Positions 21,607 to 32,517 of a stretch of DNA of 64,000 nucleotides are shown piece after piece. Made by a program: the position numbers and the translations under genes. The notes under the pieces were generated by a model that did no database searches, was not told where the DNA came from, and saw only the letters and a program-made list of their open reading frames with translations. The first letter of the stretch is position 1. Each line of letters begins with the position of its first letter. Source of the stretch: Melieria omissa (Eukaryota; Arthropoda; Insecta; Diptera; Ulidiidae); contig OZ020268.1 in assembly GCA_963971225.1 (NCBI GenBank), positions 52,254,404 through 52,318,403 on the forward strand, read 5' to 3'.

Positions 21607-24600
21607 ATATAAATAAGCACGGCACAACCCTCCCCTACATAAATGTAACAGATCAACACAATCACCAACTGAGATTTCTCATAGATACCGGCGCGTCCTC
21701 TTCTTTCATCAACCCGGAACTTGTAGATAAAAAACTTCAAATCACTTGCCCACCTATCACTATATCAACAATCCTAAACCAACATCAAATCACAAAAAAA
21801 GTATATCTGCCCTTCTTCACTGAATTCAAGCAAGCAGGAAAATCAAAATTCTACCTTTTCAAATTCCATAACTACTTCGATGGCCTCCTCGGACTAGATA
21901 TCTTAACCCAACTAGATGCCCAAATTGACCTCAGAACAAAAACACTTACCACAAAACACGCAGAAATTCCCTTAAAACTCAAACCAAACCTTACTTCCGG
22001 AAAAATTCTCATACCACCACAAGCTAGGAAAATCATCAAGATCCCCGTAGACACTCGTGACGGCGACATATTTGTAAAGTACACGCAAATACAACCAAAT
22101 GTTCATATCTCACAGGGAATATACAACGCAAAAGATTGGTACAGCCCGGTAGAGGTCACAAACACCTCGAAAGCAGAAATAGAAATCTTGATAGAACAAC
22201 CTTTGAAAGTACAGCCCTACAACACAACCAACTTCATAGAAATTAATAATTTCACTGTCCAGACAACCCCTAACGCCATCCAAACAGATATAAAAAACTT
22301 TATCCGAACTGACCACCTCAACCCAGAAGAAAAAGGAATACTACTAAAAACATGCAAAGAATACGCAGACTTATTCTTTAAAGAAGGTGAACAACTAACC
22401 TTCACTAATGAGATAAAACATAAAATAACAACCACGGACGACATACCCATTTACACTAAATCGTACCGCTACCCATATATCCACAAAACCGAGGTACAAA
22501 ACCAAATCTCCAATATGCTCGACCAAGGCATCATTCGCCCGAGCTACTCACCTTGGAGCTCTCCAGTGTGGATAGTCCCTAAAAAACTAGACGCCAGTGG
22601 CAAGAAGAAGTGGCGCCTAGTTATTGACTATAGAAAACTTAACGAAAAAACCATCTCGGACAGATACCCAATCCCGAACATAACGGAAATACTGGACAAA
22701 CTCGGGAAGTGCATATACTTTTCAACTCTAGACTTAGCCAGCGGTTTCCACCAAATAGAGATGCACCCTGACGACATTGCAAAGACAGCTTTCACAGTCG
22801 AAGGCGGCCACTATGAGTACTTAAGGATGCCCTTCGGGCTTAAGAATGCTCCATCAACGTTCCAAAGAGTGATGGACAACGTTCTTAGAGACTTAGTCGG
22901 GAAAATATGCTTGGTATACTTGGACGATATCATTATATATTCAACATCCCTACAAGAACATATGGACAACCTTAAAACTGTTTTCAAAAAACTTAAATTC
23001 TCTAATTTCAAAATCCAACTAGACAAGTCCGAATTCCTGAAAAAGGAAATCGCCTTTTTAGGTCACATTGTCTCAACTAAGGGCATCCGCCCAAACCCAG
23101 CGAAAATAAGCGCAATCAAAAATTTTCCAATTCCAAAAACACAGAAAGACATTAAAGCCTTCATCGGACTTCTTGGTTACTACCGCAAGTTCATAAAAGA
23201 CTTTGCAAAACTGACCAAACCACTCACAGAGTGCCTAAAGAAAAACAAAACCATTACTCTCGATGACAGATACATTAAGACATTCGAAATTTGCAAGAAC
23301 ATCCTAATGAATGACCCCATCCTACAATACCCCGACTTTTCGAGACCGTTTGTTCTCACAACAGATGCGAGCAATTTCGCACTGGGAGCCGTACTCTCAC
23401 AAGGAAGCATCGGTAATGACAAACCGGTATGTTTCGCCAGCAGGACCTTATCAGACTCAGAAATAAATTACTCTACCATAGAGAAAGAACTATTGGCAAT
23501 AATATGGGCCACAAAATATTTCAGACCATACTTATTTGGTCGCAAATTCTCAATAGTCACCGACCATAGACCACTTACCTTGGCTAATGAGTTTGAAAGA
23601 GCCCAACTCTAAACTAGTGCGTTGGCGCCTCAAACTCGAAGAATTCGACTATGAAGTCGTATACAAAAAAGGGAAACAAAACACGAACGCAGATGCTCTG
23701 AGCCGCATCAGAATTGACAACACCGAGAACACCGAAGTACATATCAACGACCTAACATCGAACCACGGCACATGTAATACAATTCACTCCGCCGAAGAAA
23801 ACCTAGATGACGGCATCCCAATATCGGAGAGACCAATAAACGATTTTAATCTCCAGCTCATACTTTTGAAATCCAATCAGCTTTCAGAAACAAAGCTCAC
23901 ACTACCATTTAGGAACAAACAACGACGCATAGTGTACAACGCAACATTCACAGAAGATTTCATAATAGACACCTTTAAGAAATTTCTCCCATACAATAGA
24001 CAATCAGCAATATACACAGACGACGAAACCTTCAAAATGGTACAACAAGTTTACTCGAAATACTTCAGTAATAATAAAATGTTCAAAATTATCAGATGCA
24101 CCGAACTACTTACCGACGTGACGGAATCCGACGAACAAGAAAAAATTATCAACGAATATCATAAAAATAACAATCACAGGGGCACAGGGGCAGAATGCTA
24201 CCACCACATCAGAAGAATATATTATTTTCCAAATATGAGACAAAAAATCAATCACACAATTAACAACTGCGAGACATGCCAAACCTTAAAATATGATCGA
24301 AACCCACCAAGACCCCTATTCCAAAAACCTGAAACCCCAAACCAACCCTTAGATATCGTACACATTGATATATATACAATAAACAACCAACAAACACTCA
24401 CTATGATTGACAAATTTTCAAAGTTCGCCGCAGCTTATACACTTCCTATAAGAAATAGCCTACACGTCTTGAAATCAATTAAGACGTACATCAGCACCTA
24501 CGGCCTACCGAAGGAAATCGTATCTGACCAAGGATCGGAGTTCATGTCAAACATATTTAAAGACTTTTGCCGACAGTTCGACATTAAATTACACTTCACA

Positions 24601-25128
24601 TCATTTCAACAAACTAGCAGCAACGCACCTGTTGAGCGACTGCACTCAACCCTAACAGAAATATACAGGATTATCCTAACCACTCGAAAACAAAAAAATT
24701 TAGACCTCGACCATGACGAAATACTTTCCGAAACACTAATAACATATAACAACTCTATCCATTCAGCAACCCGTTACACGCCGTATGAACTATTTTTCGG
24801 TAAAACATACAAGTTTCATGACAATATAACCTTCAACAATGAGCACGAATACCTACAAAAATTAAACGAATTCCAGACAAAACTTTTCCCTTTAATAAAA
24901 GACAAAATGAAAAATCTCTGCGACACTAGGATAGACAAACTTAACACTACCCGTACAGAACCAGAAGACCAAGAAGGAAACACTATTTTTAAGAAAGAAA
25001 ACAGAAGAAATAAACTGACACCCAGGTTCACAAAACAAAAAGTTATAAAAGATAACAAAATCACACTTACAACTAACAAGAACCAAAAACTACATAAGTC
25101 TAAAATCAGAAGAAAACGCAAAGCCTAA
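21603..25128 (+). pseudogene. pol: Errantivirus pol (protease, RT, RNase H, integrase; one frameshift)
   Basis: The -1 frame relative to gag opens near 21603. Protease FLIDTGASSS (about 21690); RT with YLDD (22917-22928) and QIEMHPDD; RNase H with TTDASNFALGAVLSQ and TDHRPL. At about 23594 one extra base ends the frame (stop 23612). The integrase continues one frame over: DALSR linker, H-H-C-C zinc motif (24170-24285), D at HIDIY (about 24363), D at SDQGSE (24525) and E at PVERLH (24632). All catalytic residues are visible, so a single indel is the only clear lesion. Confidence 0.88.
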
Positions 25129-25156
25129 ACACCATTTCATACAAATCTCTTTACAG

Positions 25157-26756
25157 GTTAACACTTGCAAGAGCCTACACACAAACTATAGAAGTGCAAA
25201 ATATAAGTAACGAACAAAACATAATACAGCTTAATTTAGGACCAGCAAAAATCATCGAAAATTTTAATAATCTAATCCACATAGTCAACCTTACAGAATA
25301 CAACATAAACATTCAAAACATGTATAACACCCTGAAGTCATTTGAAAGCCAACACATAAACACACATTTCACACAAATCACACGACTCAAACTAAATGAA
25401 TTAAACAACAAATTACAATCCCTATTACCCTTAAAAAGGGAAAAACGAGGACTCTTCAACGCAATGGGTACGGCGGTAAAATTCATCACGGGTAACATGG
25501 ACGCAAATTACGCCAACAGCATAAACAAACAAATACACGAAATACACACTATAGGGTTACAAAACCAAAATATGTTAACAAAACAAAACAGAATTAACAC
25601 CTTAATGACGGAAAGATTCCAAAACCTAACAAGTCATATAAATAAGGAACAAAATACAATAAAAATATTTTTCGAAAGTATAGCAAACAAAATCAAAACG
25701 GAAGAAGACACAATACTAGAATTTCAATATATGAATCAAATCAACTTTAACATAGATTTACTTAATAACCATTTATCTAACATAGCAGAAGCGATCATCC
25801 TCGCCAAATTTAACACCATCTCTAAATCTATCCTTAGCCCAATCGAACTTGAAGAGATCGCTTCATATTTAAGAAACCAATCAATAGATATAATTTCTAA
25901 TGAACACATCTACGAACTCTTAAAACTCCAGGCATATTACAATAATACCAATATTATCTTTAATATCCAAATACCAAATTTATCCAAACTTAACTATACA
26001 TTTTACCATATAATCCCACTCCCAATAAACGAAACAAAGATCATAAATATTGAACCATATGTAACATATAGTAAGACCAACATTCAGTTTTTCCACGAAA
26101 CATGTCCAAGAATAGAGAACACATACTACTGCCCTCAATCGACTAGACAAGAACTCTCAACAAACTCAACCTGTCTGGGCCGCATCATGCAGAGCCTAAA
26201 GGCGCACTGCACTATAAACGATATTGGCAAAATCAGAGAAATCACGCAACCAGAACCGAACGTCTTAATATTCATCAACGCACCAGAAACTCCCATCAAC
26301 TCAACATGCAGCGAGAAAAACCACATCATCAGAGGAACAGCAATCCTGCGATTTCACAACTGCAACGTAAAAATCAAGGACGTGACATACAAAAATGACC
26401 CAACCATCTACTGGGACGCAGTCCACATAGCTCCAGCCACATACAGCGAAATCCACCCAGAAGTTATCATAGACAAACTTAATTTACAGAAGCTCCATGA
26501 TCTCCAAATCGACACAACAAACACATTAAGAGAAGAATCAACGCAGAAGATCAACTACTCATACGCAGCATTAACAACACTTGGATTATCAGTCATACTC
26601 GTCATCATCTATTTAACAAGAAGACCAACAATCAAATACAGCGCTGAAACGACCCCAACTAACGCTCCAACCCTCACTCATTCGCTCTGGCCGTCGCTTT
26701 ATACTAGGGGGGGAGGAGTTACGTTGGCACCCAACGCCACCACCGATAACCACTGA
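25157..26756 (+). CDS. env: Errantivirus env, main exon
   Basis: Envelope glycoprotein of the class related to baculovirus F proteins. After the acceptor at 25156 the frame is open for 533 codons. It has a polybasic furin-type site followed by a GLFNAMGT fusion-peptide start (about 25432-25465), a heptad-rich region, several N-glycosylation sites and a Cys-rich middle. One membrane segment follows near 26575-26625 with RR after it. The stop lies inside the 3' LTR. There is no signal peptide in this exon; it is supplied by 19247-19275. Confidence 0.88.
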
Positions 26757-27119
26757 CGCAGCGTTTCCAGCCAACTCCAGAAACCCGAACCCGCCACTTA
26801 CGCAACAACGGTTCCCACAGAACGTTTTAGTCAGTAAGCATTATTGTAAATTAGTACGTAAGCACCTTTGTATTTTCGTTTAAATAAAAATCCAACCAAC
26901 TTCAGAAATCCGAACCCGCTACTTACGCAACTACGGTTCTCATGAAACTTTTTAGTTAGTAAGCATTATTGTAAATTAGTACGTAAGCACCTTTGTACTT
27001 TCGTTTTAAGTAAAAATCAAATTCAGAATCAGAATATAATTGTCCACCGAGCTGAGCGGTTAAGCTCAGAGTAAAAATAAATCTTTTTTTTAATCAATCA
27101 AGTTCTTCGGAACATAACT
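26717..27119 (+). repeat. 3' LTR of the errantivirus
   Basis: 403 bp, the same tandem duplication as the 5' LTR, preceded by a polypurine tract AGGGGGGGGAGG. The env stop codon lies about 40 bp inside it. Confidence 0.92.
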
Positions 27120-27233
27120 CGCGCTCCAGCTGAAACGCGTTTTTCTCGAAATCATGTTTTTGAAATCGGTTCCAGCTCGGGAGAAAAACTGTAAAGTGCA
27201 ATCGGCCTAATTTTTTTTCTACTTATTTTTAAA

Positions 27234-27405
27234 TACAATATCTAGTGCCTGACGAGAGCTTTTTTTTTTTACTTCGTATTTTTTTTTCTACACGACTTTT
27301 CGTCCCAAAAAAACGACCATTTTTCGTATGTTTTTTTTAAAGTGCTGCCATTTTGTTACATTTAAAGTTAGAAAAATTTCCTCTCGTCAGGCACTAGATA
27401 TTGTA
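27234..27405. repeat. 25-bp perfect inverted repeat with ~120-bp spacer
   Basis: 27234-27258 and 27381-27405 are exact inverse copies (core CTAGTGCCTGACGAGAG). They lie in the right arm of MITE family 2, so this may be a smaller element nested within it or an internal snap-back of the MITE. The flanks (AAA/CTT) show no clear target duplication. Confidence 0.75.
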
Positions 27406-28011
27406 CTTATCTTTCAAAAACACTTTGATTTTTTGATTTCAGATATGCAGAATTGCTGATCTAGCTGGAACCGCAACTGATTTGCCGACTGGGATGTCCA
27501 CTTCAGCGCCCTCTATAAATTACACTTTAAATGAAAATGTAAAAAAAAAATTTCTTTGTACTCTTGAAGTTTGATACTACGATGTGTAAAAAGATTTGAA
27601 TAAAAAAAGTTTTTCAGTTTCTCAAAAAAAAAAGTTGAAAATTCATTGAAAATCGCCCAAAAAAATCGTAATACCCCCTTAAGCATTCACAGCGATTTGT
27701 GTTGATATTTGTGCGATTTCTGGTCGGTTTTTTGAGTGGCCGTCATTACCCCACCATTTTTCTAAATGACAAAAACCAACTTTTTTTATAGATTCAAATT
27801 TTTTATAGTTAAAATCAGAATTTTTGAAATCTGCCGATACACTTTATTAGCATATGTGTTCGAGTTGTGCTCTTAACTCTGATTTGATCAAAAATATCAA
27901 TTTTTGGATATGTTTTGATGCTAAATGAAAACTATGCCGTCATTACCCCACTTTCCCCTACACATTATAACATTTCTATTTAGTTATATTTCCGTTATCC
28001 ATTTGTCATAG

Positions 28012-29143
28012 GCTTGTTGATTCAGCAACAAAAATGGATGTGTGGACAAACAAAAGACCTTGCTCAACATTGTTTTGTAGGCCAGTAAAAATCATAATGG
28101 CAAAAGAAAATAAAAGTGTTATTACTCACGAAAACGACATAATGAAAAGCAATATAGCAAAGTTGCAGCCTGATATATTTGAGGATCATGGGAATGCAGT
28201 GGAGGTCTCCTACGTGATGCACTGCACCATGATTGACGGCTCAGTTGCTAATGCTTTGACGGACACGAGAGCATGCAGTAAGTGTTTCATTTGCAAGGCC
28301 AACCCAACAGAAATGAATCGCGTTGATTTGGTCAAAACTCCAAATGTTAACAATTACGAGTATGGGTTATCTACTCTTCACTGTTGGATTCGTTTTTTTG
28401 AGTGCTGCCTTCACATTTCATATCGACTGCAATTCAAATGCTGGCAAGTTCGTGCCGAAAATAAAGCCATATATTTGGAAAACAAGAAGCGAATTCAAAA
28501 CGAATTCAGAGTCAAAATGGGTTTATTGGTAGATCACGTCAAGCCAAGCGGCGGCAACATGAACGACGGGAATACCGCTCGCAAATTCTTCGCAAATATT
28601 GAGGTTGCAGCTGAAATAACTGGCCTCAATAAAAACTTACTCTTTAATTTTTCAATAATATTGAGAGTCCTGTCGTGCTGCAGAAACATTATTACGGACC
28701 GCTTTTCGGAGTTGCTGGACAAGACCAGAAATGACTACATACAACACTACAGCTGGTACAATATGCCAAGTTCTGTGCATAAAGTATTGGTACACGGATG
28801 CGACGTAATAAAATACTTTAATATTCCTATAGGTAATACATATAAATGTCAAATGACTTATTCCCTTCATTGTAAATATTTAATTTTTCAAGGAAGCTTA
28901 TCTGAAGAAGCATTAGAAGCTCGTCACAAAGACATACGCAACACGCGCTTACATCATACACGAAAAACATCTCGAGTGGCCACAAATACGGACCTACTTA
29001 ACCATTTGCTAACTTCTTCGGATCCCCTGTTATCATCCAGAAGAAAAATCCAAACAAAAACCGGGTCGCCAATGGATTCAACCGTGAATTATTACATTCA
29101 TGATGGCGATAAGGATGATAATTGCAATCACTTTGCTGGATAG
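28012..29143 (+). CDS. RAG1/Transib-related protein, exon 3
   Basis: Acceptor CATAG at 28011; the frame continues exon 2 and ends at a stop 29141-29143. Order of motifs: W-N-RPCSTLFCRPVK (RAG1: ..P-SELCCKPL), a C-K-CFICKANP motif like the RAG1 CTLCDA region, LSTLHCWIRFFE where RAG1 has ALHCDIGNAAEF, NDGNTARKFF against NGNFARKL, and SLSEEALEARHKDIR before the C-terminus. The second catalytic Asp of RAG1 (LHCD) is Trp here, so DDE activity by the RAG1 scheme is doubtful unless another Asp serves. No stops or frameshifts. Confidence 0.65.
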
Positions 29144-29929
29144 AGTGCCAACCGGCCCTACTCCACACCTGACGGTAACGGACTAGACTGACAAAAAACT
29201 AACGATTGAACTATAATGCTCTAGACGGTCTCCCGACGAAATACTTAGCGGAAGTTTATGGAACAACTATCCGTCGGACAAGAGGAGATGTTTAGCGGGT
29301 TGAAGTCTCGCACTGACTTGGGCTTTCGATGCTTTTACTCCTCATAAAAAACAAAAAAAAAAAAAAAAATCTAAACCAGTTTTAAGTTATCTACACACAC
29401 TCTTGTAATCGGCAAATATTTATACTTTCATTATTTTACTCGTATCGTTTACTATAAAATATGTATTGTAAGCCAAAACAGCTTCAATCATAGGTGTACG
29501 TTTATTTCTCTTTGTAACCAAAATAAATTATGAAACATGAAAAACAAAAATAAATTTTATTCATCCCTAAAAGTATGCAATCAGCATGAAAAATTGAGAA
29601 AACTGCAAAAATGCAAAACAACATCTATTATAATCGTTTTTATTGCAATACCAGAGGGTCCTAAGACAATTTCTGTTACTCTTTGGAATAATCAATGATG
29701 ACGTTATCGATTAAATGTAAAATCTGAAAAATCTAGCCAACACACTTGGTACTATAGCTCTCCAAAAACGACGAAATTTGAAAGTTCAAGACCCTGGCAT
29801 TGCTAAACTACAAAAGTTTAAGAAAAAAAAAATGGAGATTTCAGTTCAGCTGACCATGATTAACTAGTATACCAAATTTTATGAAGAACAGACCACTCCT
29901 TCTAATTTTGTCCCGCGGTTGTATGGAGT
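29144..29929. other. 3' flank of the RAG1-like gene
   Basis: Non-coding, with an A-run near 29351 and a 15-bp direct repeat shared with the 5' flank at 29566-29580. AATAAA-like signals (29521, 29550) could end the transcript. No inverted terminal repeat was found before CsRn1 pol resumes. Confidence 0.4.
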
Positions 29930-31375
29930 CGAATCACTGTGGAACGCGGAGAAAGCGACGCCCAGGCAGCTCAGACATCTGGACTTTATAGGTCAATTCA
30001 CGACGGACATTCGATATCTCCCAGGAAAGGACAATGTTATCGCCGACGCATTGTCCCGCATAGAGGCCATTCACATCGAAAAATCGATCGATTACGAGTC
30101 GCTAGCGGAAGATCAATATAACGATGACGAGCTTCAAACAATAATAAAAGGTAATGCAAGCTTGAAACTAAAAAGGTTTCCAGTTCCAGGATCGAAGGCT
30201 GAAATATATTGCGACGTAAGCACGGGTAGGGCGCGCCCATACCTCACAAGGCCGTTCCGCAGGATCGGGTTTGACTCGATTCACAACGTTTGCCATAGCG
30301 GTGTTGCAAAGACCACAAAACTGGTAACCGACAAATTTGTATGGCCAAACTGTAACAAAGACTGCCGGGAATGGACAAAACTTTGTATTCCCTGCCAAAA
30401 ATCAAAAGTACAACGCCACATCAAGTCGCCCCTGGAAACTTACGCTTTGACGGAACAACGATTCGAACATGTCAACATAGATATAATAGGTCCGCTGCCA
30501 CCGTGTAGAGGCTATCGCTACTGCCTTACCTGCGTCGACCGCTACACCCGATGGGTCGAAGCATACCCCATCGAGAACATCGCCGCCGAGTCCGTCGCCT
30601 TTGCTTTTTATACAAATTGGATTGCGAGGTTCGGCGTGCCGCGAAAAGTTACCACAGATCAAGGACGGCAATTTGAATCTTTTTTCTTTCGAGACCTCAA
30701 TCGGCTTCTGGGCATCAAGCACTTGAAAACAACGGCGTATCACCCAGCCGCGAACGGCTTAATCGAAAGGTGGCACAGAACTCTAAAGACGGCGATTAAA
30801 TGTTATCAGACAGAAAAGTGGGTTGAAGTACTGCCTTTAATACTACTAGGATATCGATCATCGTACAAAGAGGATATAAAGGCAACGCCGGCGGAGATGG
30901 TGTATGGTAGCACGTTACGATTACCAGGCGAGTTTTTGCAGCCGCAGATACAAAAGGAAGAAATCGAAACCGAATTCGTAAACAACCTACGCAGACACAT
31001 GGCAAGTTTGCGTCCTTCACAAACTTCGAACCATGCTAAGCAATCCCCATTCTTGGAAACGAAGTTAGCAACATGTGCCGCCTTCGTCAGAAATGATGCC
31101 TTACGCCGCCCACTGCAAGTGCCTTACGAAGGGCCCTATCCTATACTCCAGCGAGGTGATAAATACTTCAAACTCCGCATTTTAGGAAAAAACGTGAACG
31201 TGAGCATCGACCGATTGAAGGCAGCCTATTTATTGAACGAGGCAGCAGAGATACGCCCACAGGCCGAAAAGAGATCACGAGACACGATCGGGGCGGAAGG
31301 TTCGTTTTCGTTTGGCCGTGGTGGGGGAGTGATGTGGCGTGGCACCACTGGCATGAGCGCACACGACATTTGATG
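29930..31375 (+). pseudogene. pol: pol C-terminal part, CsRn1-clade element (RNase H end, integrase)
   Basis: Resumes at EKATPRQLRHLDFIGQF with the DALSR linker. Integrase: H..H..C..C zinc motif (about 30283-30396), D at NIDIIGP, D at TTDQGRQFE (about 30654), E at LIERWHR (30763), then a GPYPI motif. The frame runs into the 3' LTR and stops at 31373. This half has no stops, so the element was probably intact before the pol interruption. Confidence 0.87.
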
Positions 31376-31538
31376 TGGCCTGGCAGCACCAGCCTGAGCG
31401 CAGGGACTTTTCACAACTTTTCCTTCTTGCTCTCTCGTTTTCGCCATCGCGACACGCGTGCTTTGAAATCTAGATAAATCGTGTAATTTATTCGTAATTG
31501 TAGGAAAGAAAATAGAAAATATTAAATAAAAATCCACA
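31333..31538 (+). repeat. 3' LTR, CsRn1-clade element
   Basis: Preceded by a polypurine tract (GTGGTGGGGGAGTGA). 206 bp matching the 5' LTR, followed by ACTC, the target duplicate of 12938-12941. Confidence 0.9.
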
Positions 31539-32391
31539 ACTCCAATATCTGGACCAATTTAATTACAATATTGACCTCCTCTCATCTCATTTGAGCGACA
31601 TCTCTGAAGTCTTCATTCTAGCCCGCCTCAATGTCATTCCAAAGTTAATCCTAAACCCGCTAGAAGTGGAAACAATAGCCATTTCAAGGACTAGCATTGA
31701 AATAAATTCAATAGACAACACTTACGAGCTCCTCGGACTACAAGCATACCACAACGGATCAAAAATTATTTTCAATATCCACATCCCAAATTTCGACACA
31801 ATCACCTACAAATACTACCATACGATCCCACTGCCAATAAATAAAACTAGAATTCTTGAAATAGAACCCTATACACTGTATAGCGATAAGAACACATTCA
31901 CATCTTTAAAGCGCTGCCCTAAAATACAAAATATGTATTATTGTAAAGAATATTCCGACAGGAATAATAATTGTATCCAGACACTGTTAAAATATAAAGA
32001 AGCAGAATGTATTGTAAGAAACACGGAGGGAATAGAGATAATTAGCCAACCAGAACCCAATGTAATTATTGTATTTAACACACCAGAATTATTAATCCAA
32101 TCAACTTGTGGCACAGATAACACAACAATAAAAGGATCCGCAGTCCTCGATTTCAAAAATTGTAAAATTATAATTAACAATATAACATACGAGAATGACC
32201 TAGGCACCTTTCAAGAGGATATATATGTCGCACAACTACCATTCTCGACAATTCATGCTACAGAGCAGGTCGAGACCCTGACATTGAAAAAACTGGCTGA
32301 TTACAACTTTGAACAACAAATAGAAATCGACGTGGTCAACTCGAAACTCATTGTACACAACAGCCTTATCGGAAGTTTAATCGGAATGTAA
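31539..32391 (+). pseudogene. env: Errantiviral env, fragment 2 (continuation of 12204)
   Basis: Continues the env reading interrupted at 12204 by the MITE and the CsRn1 element. It aligns throughout with the complete env at 25735-26590: a NIDLL..HLS motif, ARLN, an NIHIPNF motif, ISQPEPNV, and a GSAVLDFKNC motif against ILRFHNC. It ends at 32389-32391 before a normal membrane segment, so the C-terminus is truncated or frameshifted. The element's polypurine tract and LTR follow about 120 bp later. Confidence 0.8.
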
Positions 32392-32517
32392 CTTTTACTT
32401 TTGGAATGTAACTTTTACTGTTATTTTATGAAAAATTAAAAAAGGAGCACATCATGCCACGGTACTCTTGGACGCTGCGGTCCCTTCACTCCCTACGGTC
32501 CAAACTGGGGGGGGTGG

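Larger units (their letters stand above)
18625..27119 (+). mobile_element. Errantivirus (17.6/297-like clade), full LTR to LTR, 8.5 kb
   Basis: LTRs 18625-19028 and 26717-27119 differ mainly by one T in a homopolymer and are flanked by CGCG (18621-18624 and 27120-27123). It has a Ser-type primer site, gag, pol, env and a polypurine tract (26705-26716). Defects are few: one stop in gag and one frameshift in pol. Env is open with matching splice sites. It is the youngest and most complete env-bearing copy in the window and the innermost layer of the nest. Confidence 0.93.
18482..27678. mobile_element. TTAA-flanked MITE, family 2 (about 698 bp plus nested errantivirus)
   Basis: TTAA at 18478-18481 and 27679-27682. 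Inverted ends GGGGGTATTACGATTTTT. The body is 18482-18624 plus 27124-27678. It holds no ORF of note; the errantivirus insertion site is in a GC-rich GGGCGCGCG patch. Size, TTAA site and five-G start match the MITEs at 12205 and 49363, although the TIR sequences differ. Confidence 0.85.
17410..27958 (+). mobile_element. TA-flanked pogo/Tc1-mariner-type element (about 1.35 kb plus nested DNA)
   Basis: Perfect 23-bp inverted ends (GGGGAAAGTGGGGTAATGAC... at 17410 and its inverse ending 27958) lie between TA dinucleotides (17408-17409 and 27959-27960). The GTGGGGTAATGACGGCC motif recurs near both ends (17426-17450, 17779-17816, 27734-27754). Only the tail of a coding region survives (18070-18339). 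A TTAA MITE splits it at 18481. It is non-autonomous in this form. Confidence 0.85.
17391..28011 (+). other. Intron 2 of the RAG1-like gene (10.6 kb through nested insertions)
   Basis: The donor GTTAGT at 17391 and acceptor ...CATAG at 28011 restore an unbroken frame across the gap. Without the TA-flanked element (17410-27958 plus one TA) the intron is about 70 bp, typical of dipteran introns. All three nested insertions therefore sit in intronic sequence and leave the protein frame intact. Confidence 0.65.
15231..29929 (+). mobile_element. Insertion carrying a RAG1/Transib-related gene, itself multiply invaded
   Basis: This segment separates the two halves of the CsRn1 pol. It carries a three-exon gene (15886-16152, 16849-17390, 28012-29143) with flanks lacking other genes. 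I found no terminal inverted repeats or target duplication, and roughly 250 pol codons are missing at the site. A simple insertion is therefore not shown; insertion plus deletion is possible. A 15-bp direct repeat (CCTAAAAGTATGCAA at 15497 and 29566) lies in the two flanks. Confidence 0.5.
12942..31538 (+). mobile_element. CsRn1-clade Gypsy LTR retrotransposon, split by a 14.7-kb insertion
   Basis: The LTRs 12942-13147 and 31333-31538 are each 206 bp, TG...CA, and nearly identical. ACTC flanks both sides (12938-12941 and 31539-31542). The primer site is tRNA-Trp type, a hallmark of the CsRn1 clade. Gag and pol are in plus orientation, with no env. Pol stops near 15228 and resumes near 29930, the gap being filled by a RAG1-like gene and its own nested insertions. 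The target is the env fragment also hit by the MITE 11 bp upstream. Confidence 0.88.

Noticed and set aside
28034..29143. Stand-alone 369-codon gene starting at ATG 28034
   Set aside because: The splice acceptor at 28011 joins it in frame to exon 2, and the motif order continues across the join, so the ATG is internal.
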